Assembly: GCF_000374145.1 (NCBI RefSeq)
Contig: NZ_KB893654.1
Span: 62,001 to 126,000 of the forward strand
Direction: 5' to 3'
Length of the DNA: 64,000 nt
From: Neomegalonema perideroedes DSM 15528
GTDB lineage: Bacteria > Pseudomonadota > Alphaproteobacteria > Rhodobacterales > Rhodobacteraceae
The position numbers and the translations under genes were made by a program. The notes below the pieces were generated by a model. The model saw nothing but the letters and a program-made list of their open reading frames with translations. It was not told the origin of the DNA and ran no database searches. Below, in pieces: positions 26,368 through 34,750 of the stretch. Within the stretch, counting starts at the first letter, position 1. Every line of letters begins with the position of its first letter.

Positions 26368-27331
26368 AGGCCCTCTCCAGAGCCTCCAGAACCTCCGGAG
26401 CGGGGGCGGCGCCGAGGGCCGCATATTCCAAGACGGAGCCGGTCTTCGCCTCCTGAAACAAATGATTCAGGCGCGGAAAGACCCGCGCCTTGAGCGGCGT
26501 CCGCGGCGGCAGGCGCGCCTTCAGCGCCCTGAGGTTGACGAAGCCCGGAACCTGCTGATCGCGTCCGCCGAAAAAGGCGATCAGCGGCGTGTTCAGCCCG
26601 CCCCAGACCTCCGCCATATCGACGCCCAACAGGCTGGCGAAGGGCGCCGAGAGCAGGACCTCCGCCATTTGGGCGGCGGTCTGCGCCAGAGCCTCCCGCG
26701 CGCCGAGCGGCGGACCCGGCCAGCGCAAGAGATGATCCAGCACAAGCGCCTCCGTCTCCGCCCGGGAGCCGCCGCGCAGGATCACGTCGAAAGCCGCCTG
26801 ATTGGTCGCCTGCTGATGGCGCAGAACCTCCGGGGAATATCCCGCCTCCCGTCCTGCGAAACGCGCCTGACGATGGATCAGCCCCGGCATGGGCTCGGCG
26901 GGTCCGGCGAGGGCCGCCACCATCTCGACCTGCGCGCGGGCGGCCAGCAAGGCGGAGGTCAAAGCCCCTTGGCTATGGCCGATCAGCCGGATGCGGCGCG
27001 GGTCCACGCCCGCCTGAGCCTTCAGGAAAGCCAGCGCCGCCCCGAGATCCGCCACATCCTGCGCGACGGAGGATTGCGCATGATCGCCCTCCGAAGCCCC
27101 GACGCCCCGGTCGTCGAAGCGCAGAGACGCGAGGCCCCGCGCGCCGAACCAGCGGGCCATGTCGCCGAAGAAGGGATGTCCGAGAATCTCCTCGTCGCGA
27201 TTCTGCGGCCCCGATCCCGAAGCGAAGAGCAAAGCGGGGAAAGGGCCCGCGCCTGCGGGCTGCAAGAACGTTCCGGCCAGACGCGCGCCGTCGGGGGCGG
27301 CGAAGAAGATCTCGCGCTCCTGAAGGCTCAT
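26324..27331 (-). CDS. Alpha/beta hydrolase
   Basis: A 335-residue alpha/beta hydrolase. The nucleophile elbow is GHSQGA with Ser120; the acid is probably Asp in GGRDQQV near 265 and the base His in RLNHLF near 295. ASGSGPQNRDE near the start supplies the oxyanion region and FDDRGVGAS is typical of dienelactone-hydrolase-like esterases. No signal peptide. It begins inside the stop of a CueR-like regulator gene (ATGA), so it is expressed with that regulator. Substrate unknown. Confidence 0.85.
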   Translation of the reverse strand: MSLQEREIFFAAPDGARLAGTFLQPAGAGPFPALLFASGSGPQNRDEEILGHPFFGDMARWFGARGLASLRFDDRGVGASEGDHAQSSVAQDVADLGAALAFLKAQAGVDPRRIRLIGHSQGALTSALLAARAQVEMVAALAGPAEPMPGLIHRQARFAGREAGYSPEVLRHQQATNQAAFDVILRGGSRAETEALVLDHLLRWPGPPLGAREALAQTAAQMAEVLLSAPFASLLGVDMAEVWGGLNTPLIAFFGGRDQQVPGFVNLRALKARLPPRTPLKARVFPRLNHLFQEAKTGSVLEYAALGAAPAPEVLEALERAFTDLAKPPPAPRPA

Positions 27332-27741
27332 GCGGCTTTTTCAGATTTTTCGGGCTCGCCGCCGAGCCGGTCGAGGATGGGGCAATCGGGCCGCGAGCCG
27401 CCATGACAGGCCGAAACCAAGTCCCGCAGACTGCGCGCCATGGCCTCCAGATCGCGGATCCGCCGCTCGACCTCGGCCAGACGCCGCGCCGCCAGAGCCT
27501 TGACCTCGCCGCTGCGGCGGCCGGAATCGCGCCAGAGGTCGAGCAGCGCCCGCAGATCCTCCAGCGAAAACCCGAGATCGCGCCCCGCCCGGATGAAGCG
27601 CAATTCATGCAGGTCGCGGGCGTCGTAATCGCGATAACCATTGTCGCGCCGCGCGCCGGGCGGCAAAAGCCCGATGGATTCGTAATGGCGGATCATCTTC
27701 GCGGAGACGCCGCTCAATTCCGCCGCTTCGCCGATGCGCAT
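27328..27741 (-). CDS. MerR-family regulator, CueR-like copper sensor
   Basis: A 137-residue MerR protein: N-terminal winged HTH (about 1-36), the RFIRAGRDLGFSLEDLRALL hinge, dimerisation helix from 78, and a C-terminal metal loop ACHGGSRPDCPIL. Cys112 and Cys120 fall exactly where CueR has its Cu(I)-binding pair, and the following PIL is also CueR-like, so a Cu(I)/Ag(I)-responsive activator is the best call. No copper ATPase or oxidase is beside it; instead it is coupled to an alpha/beta hydrolase. Confidence 0.85.
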   Translation of the reverse strand: MRIGEAAELSGVSAKMIRHYESIGLLPPGARRDNGYRDYDARDLHELRFIRAGRDLGFSLEDLRALLDLWRDSGRRSGEVKALAARRLAEVERRIRDLEAMARSLRDLVSACHGGSRPDCPILDRLGGEPEKSEKAA

Positions 27742-27770
27742 GGGATGAAGCCTCCTTGAAAGGGGAAAAG

Positions 27771-27789
27771 CTTCCTGATCATGGGAAGG
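27771..27789 (-). promoter_or_regulatory. CueR/MerR-type operator dyad
   Basis: On the minus strand CCTTCCCATGATCAGGAAG: inverted CTTCC/GGAAG arms around an 8-nt centre, resembling CueR sites (ACCTTCC...GGAAGGT). It is 30 bp upstream of the regulator start, consistent with autoregulation; it could also act on the divergent gene at 27915. Confidence 0.5.
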
Positions 27790-27914
27790 ATCGGGCCCCG
27801 GCGCAAGTCCGCTCCTGAGGATCGTCCGCTTGCGAGGCTCTGAAGTTGAAAATCTCTTGATCCGCGCGCGAGAGATGGTTTCATGCGTCGGGACATGGAG
27901 GATGGAGGGCGCGG

Positions 27915-28544
27915 ATGAAACGAATTCTGATCGGTCTGGGCCTGGCCTGCCTTCTGGCCGGACCCGCGCCGGCGCAGCGCCCCTCTCTGGAGGAGATGCG
28001 CGCGCGGATGGATCAGGAGGTCTCCGAGATCGGCGTCTATCGGGAGCTTCTGGCCGATCCCGATCCGACGCGCTCTTTGGCGGCGATGAAGGCGATGCTC
28101 GAATCCGGCGATCTGGAATTGCAGGCCATCGCGCTGGAATACGGGCTCTTCAGCCCCAGCCCCATCGTGCGCCGCCGGGCGCTGGAGAGCTTCCTCGCGA
28201 GCAAGCCCGTGCTCGACGTCGTCATGGAGACGCCGGCGGAGATGCATCCGAGCAGCAGCGTGACGGGCGCCTATCTGGACGCCTTCAAGATGCGGGCGGG
28301 CTCCATAGATCCGCAGAAGGGCGGCGCCTATGTCGGTCTGCGGATCGGGGATCACGATCCGGAGAAAGGCTGCTTGGTCGAGGCGGGCGGCTCGGAATGC
28401 GTGGCGCGGGTCACCTCCGGCGGCCTCTCGATCCGGCCATGGACGGAATGGTGGCTCCTCACGCTGAACGAGGAGGGCGAGGCGGTCGGCATGGGGCAGA
28501 TTCCGGGCGCCGGATCCTTTCCCGTGCGCGTCCCTCTGCGCTGA
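27915..28544 (+). CDS. Secreted protein of unknown family, paralogue 1
   Basis: A 209-residue exported protein with a signal peptide (MKRILIGLGLACLLAGPAPAQ). The mature N-terminal half is helical and HEAT-like (MKAMLESGDLELQAIALEYGL, then RRRALESFLAS); the C-terminal half is beta-rich with two cysteines and SIRPWTEWWLLTLNEEGE. It is clearly homologous to the next gene, 15 bp downstream, across its full length. No known family is recognised. A GGAGGGCGCGG RBS precedes the ATG. Confidence 0.75.
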   Translation: MKRILIGLGLACLLAGPAPAQRPSLEEMRARMDQEVSEIGVYRELLADPDPTRSLAAMKAMLESGDLELQAIALEYGLFSPSPIVRRRALESFLASKPVLDVVMETPAEMHPSSSVTGAYLDAFKMRAGSIDPQKGGAYVGLRIGDHDPEKGCLVEAGGSECVARVTSGGLSIRPWTEWWLLTLNEEGEAVGMGQIPGAGSFPVRVPLR

Positions 28545-28558
28545 GACGAGGCGGAAAC

Positions 28559-29209
28559 ATGATTCGGGAGCAGATGATGAGAACTCTTGCGACGGGTTGC
28601 GCTCTTGCGGCGTCGGTTTGGATCGGAGCGGCCTCGGCGCAGAGCCTGACGGTCGAGGAGATCCGCGCCAAGGTGGATCAGAGCTTGCGCGATCTGGGCT
28701 CCTATCAGGAGCTTCTGGCCGATCCGGATCCTGCGCGCAGCTCCGCCGCCATGAAGGTCATGCTGGAATCGGGCGACGCCGAATTGCAGAAGATCGCGCT
28801 GGATTACGGGCTTTACAGCCCCAATCCCGCCGTGAGGCGCAAAGCGCTGGAGGGCTTTTTCGCCAGCGAGCCGCGGATCGAGGTCTTCGTGGGCGTGGGC
28901 AGGCTGCACACCTCGAGCAATCAAGACAATTACCTGCGCGCCTTCGCGCAATACGGGGGCTCCGTGGACGCCGAGCTCAAAGGCTATTTCACCTGGAAGC
29001 TCGGGAAATTCGACGCCGACCAGAAGTGCGCGCTGGATTCCGAAGGTAAGGAATGCGCGGTGCGCGTCACGGATTCCGGGGTTTCGCTGCGTCCCTGGGG
29101 AGAGTGGCTGCTGCTGGCGCCGAATGAGGAGGGGGATCTGACGGGCACGGTCTCCGTGGCCGGGACAGGCAGCAGCAACCATCAGATGCGCATCCCCGTC
29201 CGTCAGTAA
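28559..29209 (+). CDS. Secreted protein of unknown family, paralogue 2
   Basis: A 216-residue exported protein; starts at 28559 (GAGGCGG RBS), 28574 and 28577 are all possible, and the signal peptide MRTLATGCALAASVWIGAASA fits the last best. It shares with its upstream neighbour the block YQELLADPDPARSSAAMKVM, ALDYGLYSPNPAVRRKALE, a central SSN..YLRAF, paired cysteines (KCAL and KECAVRV) and SLRPWGEWLLLAPNEEG. This is a tandem duplication. Function unknown. It ends 3 bp from the convergent serine-protease-like gene. Confidence 0.75.
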   Translation: MIREQMMRTLATGCALAASVWIGAASAQSLTVEEIRAKVDQSLRDLGSYQELLADPDPARSSAAMKVMLESGDAELQKIALDYGLYSPNPAVRRKALEGFFASEPRIEVFVGVGRLHTSSNQDNYLRAFAQYGGSVDAELKGYFTWKLGKFDADQKCALDSEGKECAVRVTDSGVSLRPWGEWLLLAPNEEGDLTGTVSVAGTGSSNHQMRIPVRQ

Positions 29210-29212
29210 GCC

Positions 29213-30277
29213 TCACTCGAAGCGGATGCGGTCGAGGCGCACGGGGCCTTCGGTCCAGGCCGAGGAGATGGTCACGAAGATCCAGCGCGCCAGCACCGGC
29301 GAGCGCTTCTGATCGAAGCGCCCGTCCGGCCCCATGTTCCCCGAAGCGAAGAAGCGCGGGGCGCCGCCGCCGTCCTCGCGCGAAGAAACCTCGATGAGGA
29401 TCGCGCGCGGCAGAGCATGGCCGCCTTCGGGATCGGTCAGCAGCGCCGCGCGGGTCAGGGATTTCGCAGCCTCGCCTTCGATGCGGAAAGCCATGCGGTT
29501 GGGGCCTTGCGGCGCGAAGACATAGGCTTGCGGCCCGTCCTTCAGCGCGTTCCCGACCGCGAAGGCCGGAGAGAGCGCCGGGGCGGCGCGCTCCGGCTTG
29601 ACCGCAAGCTCGGGGGCCTGAGCCTCCAGCCCCGCCGGAGCCTCCGGCGCGGCGGCCTCGAAGACCGCGCCGCGCCGCCCGATCCAGCGCGCGGCGGCGG
29701 CGTGGATCTCCTCGACGCGGATGAAGCGCGCCGAACGCTGGTCCAGAGCCTCGACCGCCATGCCCGCCGGGCGCGCCCCGATGAAGAGGAAGGAGCCGCT
29801 GATCCCCTCGAAGACTTCGTCTCCGGGGCGGGTGAATTCGGCGTCCAGCGTGAGATAGCCGCTGTCCGAGACCCGCATGGGCCGCCGCTCCACCTCGCCC
29901 GAGGGCCGCAGCGAGACCAATTCGCCCGCGCCCCCCCGCTCCAGCCGGGTCTCGCCCGCCAGAGCCTGAAGCCCCAATTCGCAGCGCGCCTCCAGAGCCC
30001 CCCGCAAGACTCCGATCGCGAGATCCATCCCCTCCCAGAAGGGGCGCTCGACGAAGGCGCGGCCCGTGGCGGCGGGGGCGGCGCTGCGGACGCTCGCGGC
30101 GGGGCTCTCCCCGACCACATGGCGCGGCGTGAGCAGATAGCAGGCGCCGCCGCTGCGGATCATCAAGCCATGGCCTTCGCCGCCTCCGCCGCGCAGAGCG
30201 ACGGTCTGAGCCTGAGCCTGCGTCATGGCGCAGGCGAGGAAAGCTGTTAAGATCGCGGCGGACGGGAGAATCTTCAC
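29213..30277 (-). CDS. Secreted trypsin-like serine protease-fold protein
   Basis: A 354-residue exported protein. Starting at GTG 30277 gives signal peptide VKILPSAAILTAFLACAMTQ with AGGA 9 bp upstream; an ATG at 30337 would add a basic extension. The catalytic triad of a chymotrypsin fold can be read: His53 in TPRHVV, Asp85 in MDLAIG, and Ser160 in GISGSFLF (GxSGS rather than GDSGG). A C-terminal domain of about 110 residues (from about 240) is beta-rich and unidentified. It is divergent from 30291 with only 13 bp between start codons, so the two genes share a promoter region inside or beside each other's 5' ends. Confidence 0.65.
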   Translation of the reverse strand: MKILPSAAILTAFLACAMTQAQAQTVALRGGGGEGHGLMIRSGGACYLLTPRHVVGESPAASVRSAAPAATGRAFVERPFWEGMDLAIGVLRGALEARCELGLQALAGETRLERGGAGELVSLRPSGEVERRPMRVSDSGYLTLDAEFTRPGDEVFEGISGSFLFIGARPAGMAVEALDQRSARFIRVEEIHAAAARWIGRRGAVFEAAAPEAPAGLEAQAPELAVKPERAAPALSPAFAVGNALKDGPQAYVFAPQGPNRMAFRIEGEAAKSLTRAALLTDPEGGHALPRAILIEVSSREDGGGAPRFFASGNMGPDGRFDQKRSPVLARWIFVTISSAWTEGPVRLDRIRFE

Positions 30278-30290
30278 GGGGGAGTTTCCT

Positions 30291-31085
30291 ATGCGTGGAC
30301 CTCGGCGCGGAGTCGCGGCCTTCTTCGCCCTGACCATCGGCTTTGGAGCGGCGAGCGTCCTCGCGGAGGAGCCCGCTCCCCCGGAGACGCCTTCTCAAAC
30401 CTCTCCAAGTCTGCAACTGGTGAGCGATCCGTTCAATGAGATCCTGCGTCCGGCGGCGAAGATCTCGGGCGCGCGCTTTCTGGGCTTCCTCGCGGCCCCC
30501 GCCGAGGCCGTCGCCGGAATGGACGCCTTCCGCGCTTGGATTCCCGCCGATTGGAGCGGCTCGGAGATTTGCCTGCGGGTGATGTCCGCCGACGGGCTTT
30601 ATGAATCGGCCAATCTCTACCGCGCCCCCGAGGATTGGGCGGGCGGGGCGGCGCGTCTGGATTATCCCACCCGCAAGCCCGAAGCCCTTGCGGAGCGTTC
30701 GCCGGAGGAGCTGGCGCTCTCCGTCACGCGGGGCGACTGCGCGGAGGCCGAGGCGGCCGAAGCCGAGGCTTCGCTCGCCGGGCGTCTGGAATCGGGCGAA
30801 GGCGAGGAGGGTGAGGGCGAAAAAGAAGCTTTGCTGCTCATCAACGCCTTTCGCGCCGAACAGACTTATGTGGAGGTCGAGGGCCGCCCCGAAGCTCCGG
30901 AGATCCTCTGCGCTCCGGTTCAGGCCGAGGTGCGCATGGCCTATGACACGGTCTGCCGCGTCCCGGCGGAGATCTTCGAGGAGGGGCGGGCGGAATTGAT
31001 CGTCCTGCCGGTGAAGAACGGCGAATTGGGCCGCGAGATTCCTCTGACGCTGCGTTTCGGGCCTCTGGCCGAGCCTCAGAAGTGA
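30291..31085 (+). CDS. Secreted acidic protein of unknown function
   Basis: A 264-residue exported protein with signal peptide MRGPRRGVAAFFALTIGFGA (cleavage near LAEE at 24-27). The centre has a strongly acidic Glu/Ala/Gly run (about 150-180). Four cysteines lie in the mature part (about C90, C143 and a pair near 203-220), compatible with disulfides. The ATG follows GGGGGAG at -9. It is 10 bp before the membrane protein at 31096 and divergent from the protease-like gene. No family recognised. Confidence 0.65.
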   Translation: MRGPRRGVAAFFALTIGFGAASVLAEEPAPPETPSQTSPSLQLVSDPFNEILRPAAKISGARFLGFLAAPAEAVAGMDAFRAWIPADWSGSEICLRVMSADGLYESANLYRAPEDWAGGAARLDYPTRKPEALAERSPEELALSVTRGDCAEAEAAEAEASLAGRLESGEGEEGEGEKEALLLINAFRAEQTYVEVEGRPEAPEILCAPVQAEVRMAYDTVCRVPAEIFEEGRAELIVLPVKNGELGREIPLTLRFGPLAEPQK

Positions 31086-31095
31086 GGGCCTGCGC

Positions 31096-32091
31096 GTGAG
31101 GGCTTCGGGCGGCGTGAAGGCTCTGGGCGGCGGCGCGCGGGCGCTGCTCAAATGGACGGCCCTTCTGGCGACTCCGCTGATGCTGGGGCTTTTGCTGGCG
31201 CTGATCCTCTCCAGCGCCTTGGGGCGCTCGCGGACCTTCGTGATCGACGCCATGGCCACGGGCGCCGAGATTCATTTCGAGGGCGCGGGGAATTCATGGC
31301 CCCTCGGCGAGGCGACGCTTTGCGAGCCTTTGCCGCGTCCGCAGCCGCGCGCGCCGCGCGGGGAGGGGCTCTGCGACGCCCGGCTCTTCACGGAGAAGCC
31401 CCGCGCAGGCGCTCCGGTGGTCTGGAGCGACGGCGCGCGGGCGCTGCTGCGGCGCGATCCGGAGGGCGGGCTGGTGGCGACGGCCTATGGCGCCCAAGGC
31501 TTGCCGGAGGGGACGCGCCTGCATCTGACCGCCCGGCGCTGGGCCGAGACGGGGGCTCTGGTCTTCACGGGCTGGAGCTCCATCGGCGGACAAATGGCCA
31601 GCGGCGAGACGGCCATTCTGATCTCGGGGCGCTATGAGGCGCGGGAGGGCTCGCTCTTTGGGCTCGGCGGCGCGACGGAGACGGTGAAGTCCGGGGATCT
31701 GCGCCGGGGCGAGCGGGTGAGCCTTGTCGACAGAGCGGGGAATCCGGCTTCGGGCTTCGGCCATGTCTCGGCGGGGACCGGGGAGGAGGCGGGCTTCCAT
31801 GTGGTCGCCATCGCCAAGCCGGGCGTGACGGCTCTGCGGGTGGAGCATCTCGGCGGCGAAGGCCCGAGCTTCATCCGGCCCAACTGGATCGACTACGCCC
31901 TGACGAGCCCTTTCTTCGTGGCTCTGGCGCTGATTCTCTCGATGCTGGTGGGGGTGGGGCAATTGGTCCTCGGGCTCTGGGAGATCTTCGAGGCGAAGCC
32001 CGAAGCCCGCCCGAAGCGCCGCCTGCGCCTGACGCGCCGCGAGGCTCCGCCTGAAGAAGCGCCTCCTCCGCCTGCGCCCGAGGAGGTCTGA
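31096..32091 (+). CDS. Two-TM membrane protein of unknown function, GTG start
   Basis: A 331-residue protein beginning at GTG 31096. TM1 is about residues 18-42 and TM2 about 275-300, placing roughly 230 residues in the periplasm between them, followed by a Pro/Glu/Arg-rich cytoplasmic tail. Two cysteines (ATLCEPL, GLCDARL) sit in the periplasmic part. It is in an operon with the secreted acidic protein upstream. No known family is recognised. Confidence 0.65.
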   Translation: MRASGGVKALGGGARALLKWTALLATPLMLGLLLALILSSALGRSRTFVIDAMATGAEIHFEGAGNSWPLGEATLCEPLPRPQPRAPRGEGLCDARLFTEKPRAGAPVVWSDGARALLRRDPEGGLVATAYGAQGLPEGTRLHLTARRWAETGALVFTGWSSIGGQMASGETAILISGRYEAREGSLFGLGGATETVKSGDLRRGERVSLVDRAGNPASGFGHVSAGTGEEAGFHVVAIAKPGVTALRVEHLGGEGPSFIRPNWIDYALTSPFFVALALILSMLVGVGQLVLGLWEIFEAKPEARPKRRLRLTRREAPPEEAPPPPAPEEV

Positions 32092-32127
32092 AGCGGAGGC
32101 CCGGTCGAGGGCCTCCGCGCCGCAGGA

Positions 32128-33423
32128 TCAGGAGGCGGCCTGAACGAGCGCCTTCTCCAGCTTGGCGAGGCCCTCTTCAAGGATCTCGTCGGAGATGGTC
32201 AGCGGATTGAGCAGCCGGATGGTGTTGCCGTAGACGCCGCAGGTGAGCAGGATCAGACCTTCCGCCATGGCGATCTGCGTCACGCGCTTAGCGGCTTCGG
32301 CGTCGGGCTCGTTGCTCCCGCGCGTCTTCACGACGTCGAAGGCGATCATGGCGCCGGGGCCGCGGATCTCGGCGATGGGGGCGGCGTCGTTGCGCTGGGC
32401 GATCTCGGCGAGCTTCCGCTTCATCCGTTCGCCGAGGGCCGCGCCGCGCTCCACGAGCTTCTCCTCCTCGATGACCTCCAGCACCGCCAGAGCCGCCGCG
32501 CAGGCGAGCGGGTTTCCGGCATAGGTGCCGCCTAATCCGCCTGGATCGGCGGCGTCCATGATCGCGGCCTTGCCCACCACGCCCGAGAGCGGGAATCCGC
32601 CCGCCAGAGATTTGGCCAGAGTCATGAGATCGGGCGTCACGCCGGAATGCTCGACGCCGAACATCTTGCCGGTGCGGGCGAATCCGGTCTGAACCTCATC
32701 GGCGATCAGCACGATTCCATGTTTGTCGCAGATCGCGCGCAGAGCCTCCCAGAGCTCTTTCGGCGCGGGGAGGAATCCGCCCTCGCCCTGCACCGGCTCC
32801 AGCAGGATGGCGGCCACGTCGCTCGGGGCGATGTCGGCGCGGAAGAGCGTCTCCAGAGCCTTCAGCGAATCCTCGACCGTCACGCCATGGGTCGGGGCGG
32901 GGAAGGGGACGTGGTAGATCCCCGGAGGGGCGATGCCGAATTTCGTCCGGTAAGGCGCGACTTTGCCCGTCAGGCCGGTGGCGAGATAGGTGCGGCCATG
33001 GAAGGCGCCGCTGAAGGCGATCAGCCCCGGACGCCCCGTATGGGCGCGGGCGATCTTCACCGCGTTCTCGACCGCCTCGGCGCCCGTCGAGAAGAGCAAA
33101 GATTTCGCCGGGCCGCCCACCGGGGCGATGGCGTTCAGCTTCTCGCAGAGCGCGATATAGGGCTCATAGGGGATGATCTGAAAGGCGGTGTGGGTGAAGG
33201 CGTCGAGCTGAGCCTTGACCGCCGCCACCACCTTCGGATGACGATGCCCGGTGTTCAGCACCGCGATGCCGCCGGCGAAGTCGATATAGCGGCGCCCTTC
33301 GGCGTCCCAAAGCTCGGAGCCCTCGGCGCGGGCCGCGAAGACCGGCCAGGCCGTGCCGACGCCGCGCGCCACGGCGGCGGTCCGCCGGGCCTGAAGATCG
33401 GCGTTGGAGGTGGAAGACGACAT
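32128..33423 (-). CDS. gabT: 4-aminobutyrate aminotransferase
   Basis: A 431-residue class III PLP aminotransferase. Conserved elements are YIDFAGGIAVLNTGHRHP near 47, SLLFSTGAEAVENAVKIAR near 107, AFHGRT, the PLP-binding LIADEVQTGFARTGKMF near 240 and the Schiff-base lysine in MTLAKSLAGGFPLSG near 270. It converts GABA and 2-oxoglutarate to succinate semialdehyde and glutamate. No gabD is adjacent. 5-Aminovalerate is a possible alternative substrate, which would feed glutarate into the gcdH pathway of this window. Confidence 0.88.
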   Translation of the reverse strand: MSSSTSNADLQARRTAAVARGVGTAWPVFAARAEGSELWDAEGRRYIDFAGGIAVLNTGHRHPKVVAAVKAQLDAFTHTAFQIIPYEPYIALCEKLNAIAPVGGPAKSLLFSTGAEAVENAVKIARAHTGRPGLIAFSGAFHGRTYLATGLTGKVAPYRTKFGIAPPGIYHVPFPAPTHGVTVEDSLKALETLFRADIAPSDVAAILLEPVQGEGGFLPAPKELWEALRAICDKHGIVLIADEVQTGFARTGKMFGVEHSGVTPDLMTLAKSLAGGFPLSGVVGKAAIMDAADPGGLGGTYAGNPLACAAALAVLEVIEEEKLVERGAALGERMKRKLAEIAQRNDAAPIAEIRGPGAMIAFDVVKTRGSNEPDAEAAKRVTQIAMAEGLILLTCGVYGNTIRLLNPLTISDEILEEGLAKLEKALVQAAS

Positions 33424-33517
33424 GAGGAGACCCTCCCTGAGGTTTTCCTCAGTCTAGAGCCGCCTTCGGAGGGAAAGCCAACAGGATTCGGCGATGGGGC
33501 GCTTTCGGAAAGCCCGA

Positions 33518-33546
33518 ACGCCCCCCTTCGGAGCGAAGGAGGGCGT
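33518..33546 (-). terminator. Terminator-like hairpin after the LLM oxidoreductase
   Basis: On the minus strand ACGCCCTCCTTCG and CGAAGGGGGGCGT flank a 3-nt loop 12 bp beyond the stop. The stem core matches that at 53826-53860. No U-tract. Confidence 0.6.
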
Positions 33547-33557
33547 CGCGGAGAAGC

Positions 33558-34577
33558 TCAGCGCCAGCCGAGCGCCGGAGCCACATGCTTCAGAATATCC
33601 TCGATCACATGGGCGTTGTATTCGACGCCCAGCATGTTCGGGATGGTCAGCAGCAACGTGTCGGCTTCGGCGATCCCCTCGTCGCCCTTGAGCTGCTCGA
33701 TGAGCTTATCGGGCTCGTCGGCGTAGCCGCGTCCGAAGATGGCGCGCATCTCGTCGATGTCGCCGATCTGGTCCGATTCCTTGCCGCCGCGACCGAAATA
33801 ACGGCGATCCATGTCGGTGGTCAGAGCGAAGATCGAGCGGCTGACCGAAACGCGCGGCTCGCGCTCATGGCCCGCCTCCTTCCAGACCTCGCGGTAACGG
33901 CGGATCTGCTTCGCCTGCTGGACGTGGAAGGGCTCGCCGGTCTCGTCCTCCTTGAGCGTGGAGCTTTGCAGATTCATGCCCATCTTCGCCGCCCATTCGG
34001 CGGTTCCATTGGAGGCCGAACCCCACCAGATGCGGTCCCGCAGCCCCTCGGAATGAGGCTCCAGCCGCAGCAGCCCCGGAGGATTGGGGAACATCGGGCG
34101 CGGATTGGGCCGCGCGAAGCCTTTCCCCTCCAGATGCTGGAGGAAGACCTCCGTATGGCGGCGGGCCATCTCGGCGCCGGTCTCGCCCTCGGCGGGCTGA
34201 TAGCCGAAGTGACGCCAGCCGTCGATCACCTGCTCGGGCGAGCCGCGGCTGATGCCGAGCTGAAGCCGTCCGTCGGAGATGAGATCCGCCGCCCCCGCGT
34301 CCTCGACCATATAGAGCGGGTTCTCATACCGCATGTCGATGACGCCGGTGCCGATCTCGATTGTCGAGGTCCGCGCGCCGATGGCCGCCAGCAGCGGGAA
34401 AGGCGAAGCCAATTGCCGCGCGAAGTGATGGACGCGGAAATAAGCGCCGTCGAGGCCCAGCTCCTCCGCCGCCACGGCGAGCTCGATGGATTGCTTGAGC
34501 GTCTCGCCCGCCGTGCGCAAAGGCGAACCGGACTCCGGGGACCAATGGCCGAAGGAGAGAAAGCCGAGTTTTTTCAT
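33558..34577 (-). CDS. LLM-class flavin-dependent oxidoreductase
   Basis: A 339-residue bacterial luciferase-like TIM-barrel protein. The pattern AAEELGLDGAYFRVHHFARQLASPFPLLAAIGARTSTIEIGTGV (from about 35), SDGRLQLGISRGSP near 100 and WWGSASNGTAEWA near 185 is typical. Such enzymes use FMNH2 or F420 to oxidise varied substrates; which one cannot be told. No reductase partner is adjacent. It is followed by a hairpin and precedes tRNA-Arg. Confidence 0.88.
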   Translation of the reverse strand: MKKLGFLSFGHWSPESGSPLRTAGETLKQSIELAVAAEELGLDGAYFRVHHFARQLASPFPLLAAIGARTSTIEIGTGVIDMRYENPLYMVEDAGAADLISDGRLQLGISRGSPEQVIDGWRHFGYQPAEGETGAEMARRHTEVFLQHLEGKGFARPNPRPMFPNPPGLLRLEPHSEGLRDRIWWGSASNGTAEWAAKMGMNLQSSTLKEDETGEPFHVQQAKQIRRYREVWKEAGHEREPRVSVSRSIFALTTDMDRRYFGRGGKESDQIGDIDEMRAIFGRGYADEPDKLIEQLKGDEGIAEADTLLLTIPNMLGVEYNAHVIEDILKHVAPALGWR

Positions 34578-34750
34578 TTTGGGTGCTCCGGTCGGCGAAG
34601 GGGCCGGTTTCGGCCTCCGCCTCCGCTCTGGATTGCGCGTTTCAGGTTCTGTCGGAGGCTTATGTGAGCCGCGCCGCGCCGCGCCGCAAGGCGGGCCGGA
34701 GAGACGGTCTGTCGCCGGGAGGGCGACGATCGGGCAAAGCGCTCAGGAAA

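Noticed and set aside
29067-31259. A 730-codon minus-strand frame spanning several genes
   Set aside because: It is a different frame across the protease-like, acidic-protein and membrane-protein genes, all of which have signal peptides or TM segments in their own frames; the long frame has none.
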